Source: Sphingomonadaceae bacterium (lineage in GTDB: Bacteria; Pseudomonadota; Alphaproteobacteria; Sphingomonadales; Sphingomonadaceae). Taken from it: 54,812 nt of DNA. The translations under genes were made by a program, and so were the position numbers. The notes beneath the pieces are model-generated. The model had not been told where the DNA came from and did no database searches. It saw only the letters and a list, made by a program, of their open reading frames with translations. Position 1 is the stretch's first letter. Each line of letters starts with the position of its first letter. The stretch lies in NCBI GenBank assembly GCA_025359685.1, contig JANYEY010000062.1:1-54812 (forward strand), read 5' to 3'. This document shows, in pieces, positions 53,705-54,812 of this stretch.

Positions 53705-54492
53705 TCACCGTAATCACGCTTGCGATCGGGTGGGTTACATTCCCGTCCGTCTCACCCGTGACCCAGTTTCAATACGATAACCCCCGCAATGAGAATTACC
53801 GCCCCGGCGGCGCAAACTGCGAGCCATCTGCGCTCGCAAAAATCGCTTACACTAAGGTCCGCCTTCGCCAAGCCGAGAACTGCCAAAAAGAGACCGAGGA
53901 ATACCGCCAGAGCAGCGATGATCTGATACAACAAACCCGGGCTGCGAACGCCGCTCAGGCGCAAGCGGACATCGCCAGCCAGCAACTCTGGTCTGGCTGG
54001 CTCCAGACTCTCGGCGGGTTTCTGACCCTCGCTGCGGCTACGGGTGCCGCAATCTACGCGCGGGATGCAGCCAAAGAAGGCAAGCGATCTGCCGATGAAG
54101 CGGAACGAGCTAACCTTTCCCTCTATGCCCAACTTTGTCCGTTCGACGCGCTTATCCCCCGCGATAACAAGCTGCTCCTTTGCTTCAAGAACCTCGGCAA
54201 AACGGTCGCGCACTGTCGATATTATAGCTTTAATTTCGTAGCTGATTTGCCCAAGAAGCCACAATGGGTTTTCCCTGGAACCGTCAGCCATCAGCTCGAT
54301 ACCGCTATAATCGGCGGCGGGGAATTCACCTTGATTGCGTTTGAAACTTTCCCCCCAACCGCGAGCTATTTGCTCGGCATCCTTGAATACCTTGATTCGA
54401 AAGGGGAGACTCGGAAAAGCACTTTTCGATACGACCTGCTCCCAGCCGGATGGATTGCGAGCGGTCACTGGGAATGGAATTTGATGACCTAG
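53662..54492 (+). CDS. Cargo membrane protein with two helices and a C-terminal beta domain
   Basis: 276 residues. TM1 at about 7-25 (LLFTSLGLVTVITLAIGWV), an extracytoplasmic coiled-coil-like stretch (about 60-105), TM2 at about 110-130 (LQTLGGFLTLAAATGAAIYA), then a charged linker and a beta-rich C-terminal half. This layout is common among unnamed accessory membrane proteins. ATG 53662 is the only reasonable start and overlaps the DUF6471-like gene. Function unknown. Confidence 0.68.
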   Translation: MLGGNRLLFTSLGLVTVITLAIGWVTFPSVSPVTQFQYDNPRNENYRPGGANCEPSALAKIAYTKVRLRQAENCQKETEEYRQSSDDLIQQTRAANAAQAQADIASQQLWSGWLQTLGGFLTLAAATGAAIYARDAAKEGKRSADEAERANLSLYAQLCPFDALIPRDNKLLLCFKNLGKTVAHCRYYSFNFVADLPKKPQWVFPGTVSHQLDTAIIGGGEFTLIAFETFPPTASYLLGILEYLDSKGETRKSTFRYDLLPAGWIASGHWEWNLMT

Positions 54493-54560
54493 CGCCGCGC
54501 CGCTCCATGCACCGCAAACGATGACAGCCGCCATCACGGCCAGTGAGCAACGCCTAAGCA

Positions 54561-54585
54561 TTGGTGCGTTTGCTACATAATGCCG
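54561..54585 (-). repeat. Right terminal inverted repeat
   Basis: 25 bp, exact reverse complement of 50768-50792. It contains ATG at 54580, in frame with the comM 3' fragment. Confidence 0.95.
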
Positions 54586-54593
54586 GAGGCGCT
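54586..54593 (+). repeat. Target-site duplication, right copy
   Basis: GAGGCGCT, identical to 50760-50767. Confidence 0.95.
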
Positions 54594-54812
54594 GGAAGTG
54601 TCGATGGTCTCTTCGGTGGCGGGCACGCTGGAGGAAGGCCGGATCAGCCAGGTCCGCCCGTTCCGCACCCCGCACCATTCAGCATCGATGGCGGCGCTCA
54701 CTGGCGGCGGGCTTAAGGTTCGCCCGGGTGAGGTCAGCCTCGCACATCTGGGCGTATTGTTCCTCGACGAACTGCCCGAATTTCAGCGCGCGGTGCTCGA
54801 TTCGCTGCGCCA
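54586..54812 (+). pseudogene. comM: comM/yifB 3' fragment (continues beyond window)
   Basis: Reads [13 protein letters not shown], then [19 protein letters not shown] and Walker [12 protein letters not shown], the ComM ATPase core following the Walker A of the first fragment. The frame is open to the window end. An ATG in the transposon end (54580) could restart translation, but without Walker A it would not make an active ATPase. Confidence 0.92.

Larger units (their letters stand above)
50768..54585. mobile_element. IS1595-family transposon with cargo genes, inserted in comM
   Basis: 3,818-bp element bounded by 25-bp perfect terminal inverted repeats (beginning CGGCATTATGTAGC) and an 8-bp target duplication, the length expected for the IS1595 family. 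It contains an IS1595 transposase on the minus strand, three genes to its left and two to its right. Base composition is visibly less GC-rich than the host, most so at 51344-52425. Some IS1595 members are known to carry passenger genes; this cargo set was not recognised as a described one. Confidence 0.95.

Noticed and set aside
50768..54585. AbaR/Tn7-like island in comM
   Set aside because: The gene target is the same as for AbaR islands, but the transposase is IS1595-type, the duplication is 8 bp rather than 5 bp, and no tni genes are present.

Overview
The window is GC-rich chromosomal DNA of an alphaproteobacterium, most likely Sphingomonadales (Sphingomonas or Novosphingobium relatives). 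Evidence for this placement: a compact Entner-Doudoroff operon (zwf-edd-glk-eda), a TonB-dependent receptor beside a TPR-sulfotransferase, the rpmH-rnpA-yidD-yidC-engB order, and the ubiE-ubiB and mutM-rpsT-dnaA neighbourhoods. The genus is inference. No rRNA, tRNA or CRISPR was seen.

Layout. 1-3.6 kb: a zinc alcohol dehydrogenase cut by the window edge, two SDR enzymes resembling acyl-CoA oxidation enzymes, and an L,D-transpeptidase. 3.7-11.3 kb (minus strand): overlapping zwf-edd-glk-eda-ppc, which joins glucose breakdown to pyruvate with anaplerotic PEP carboxylation. 11.4-13.8 kb: a membrane GGDEF-EAL protein. 13.9-20 kb: a secreted M20 peptidase, a BetI-like TetR regulator divergent from a Rieske oxygenase/FAD oxidoreductase pair, and an APC transporter. 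20.1-24.5 kb: TPR-sulfotransferase and TonB receptor. 24.5-31.3 kb: ubiE-ubiB plus a small conserved gene, a DUF1993-like protein, mutM, rpsT, dnaA and a small downstream gene. 31.4-36.1 kb: a tetR-SDR pair facing two small membrane-protein genes across twin operators (the first is frameshifted), an acyl-CoA synthetase and a ThiF/MoeB-like protein. 36.1-42.9 kb: GFA protein, sirtuin, dapB-nth, dapE-dicarboxylate symporter, cupin-LysE and a GST. 43-49.9 kb: VOC protein, secreted phosphodiesterase, then the minus-strand rpmH-rnpA-yidD-yidC-engB-AKR cluster and a secreted ClpP-like protein.

50.0 kb to the end: comM (yifB, Mg-chelatase-like AAA+ helicase of natural transformation) is split by a 3,818-bp transposon, 50768-54585. 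The element has 25-bp perfect terminal inverted repeats, an 8-bp target duplication (GAGGCGCT) and an IS1595-family transposase. It carries five other genes. The outstanding one (51344-52234) encodes a proteasome-beta/HslV-like Ntn hydrolase with Thr immediately after the initiator Met, the Asp and Lys expected of the catalytic site, and the conserved C-terminal GG...AVIT strand. It is translationally coupled to a 64-residue protein. The other cargo is a coiled-coil/winged-helix protein, a DUF6471-like putative regulator with a palindrome upstream, and a two-helix membrane protein. This transposon-borne, proteasome-like cargo is the best candidate for an undescribed system here.
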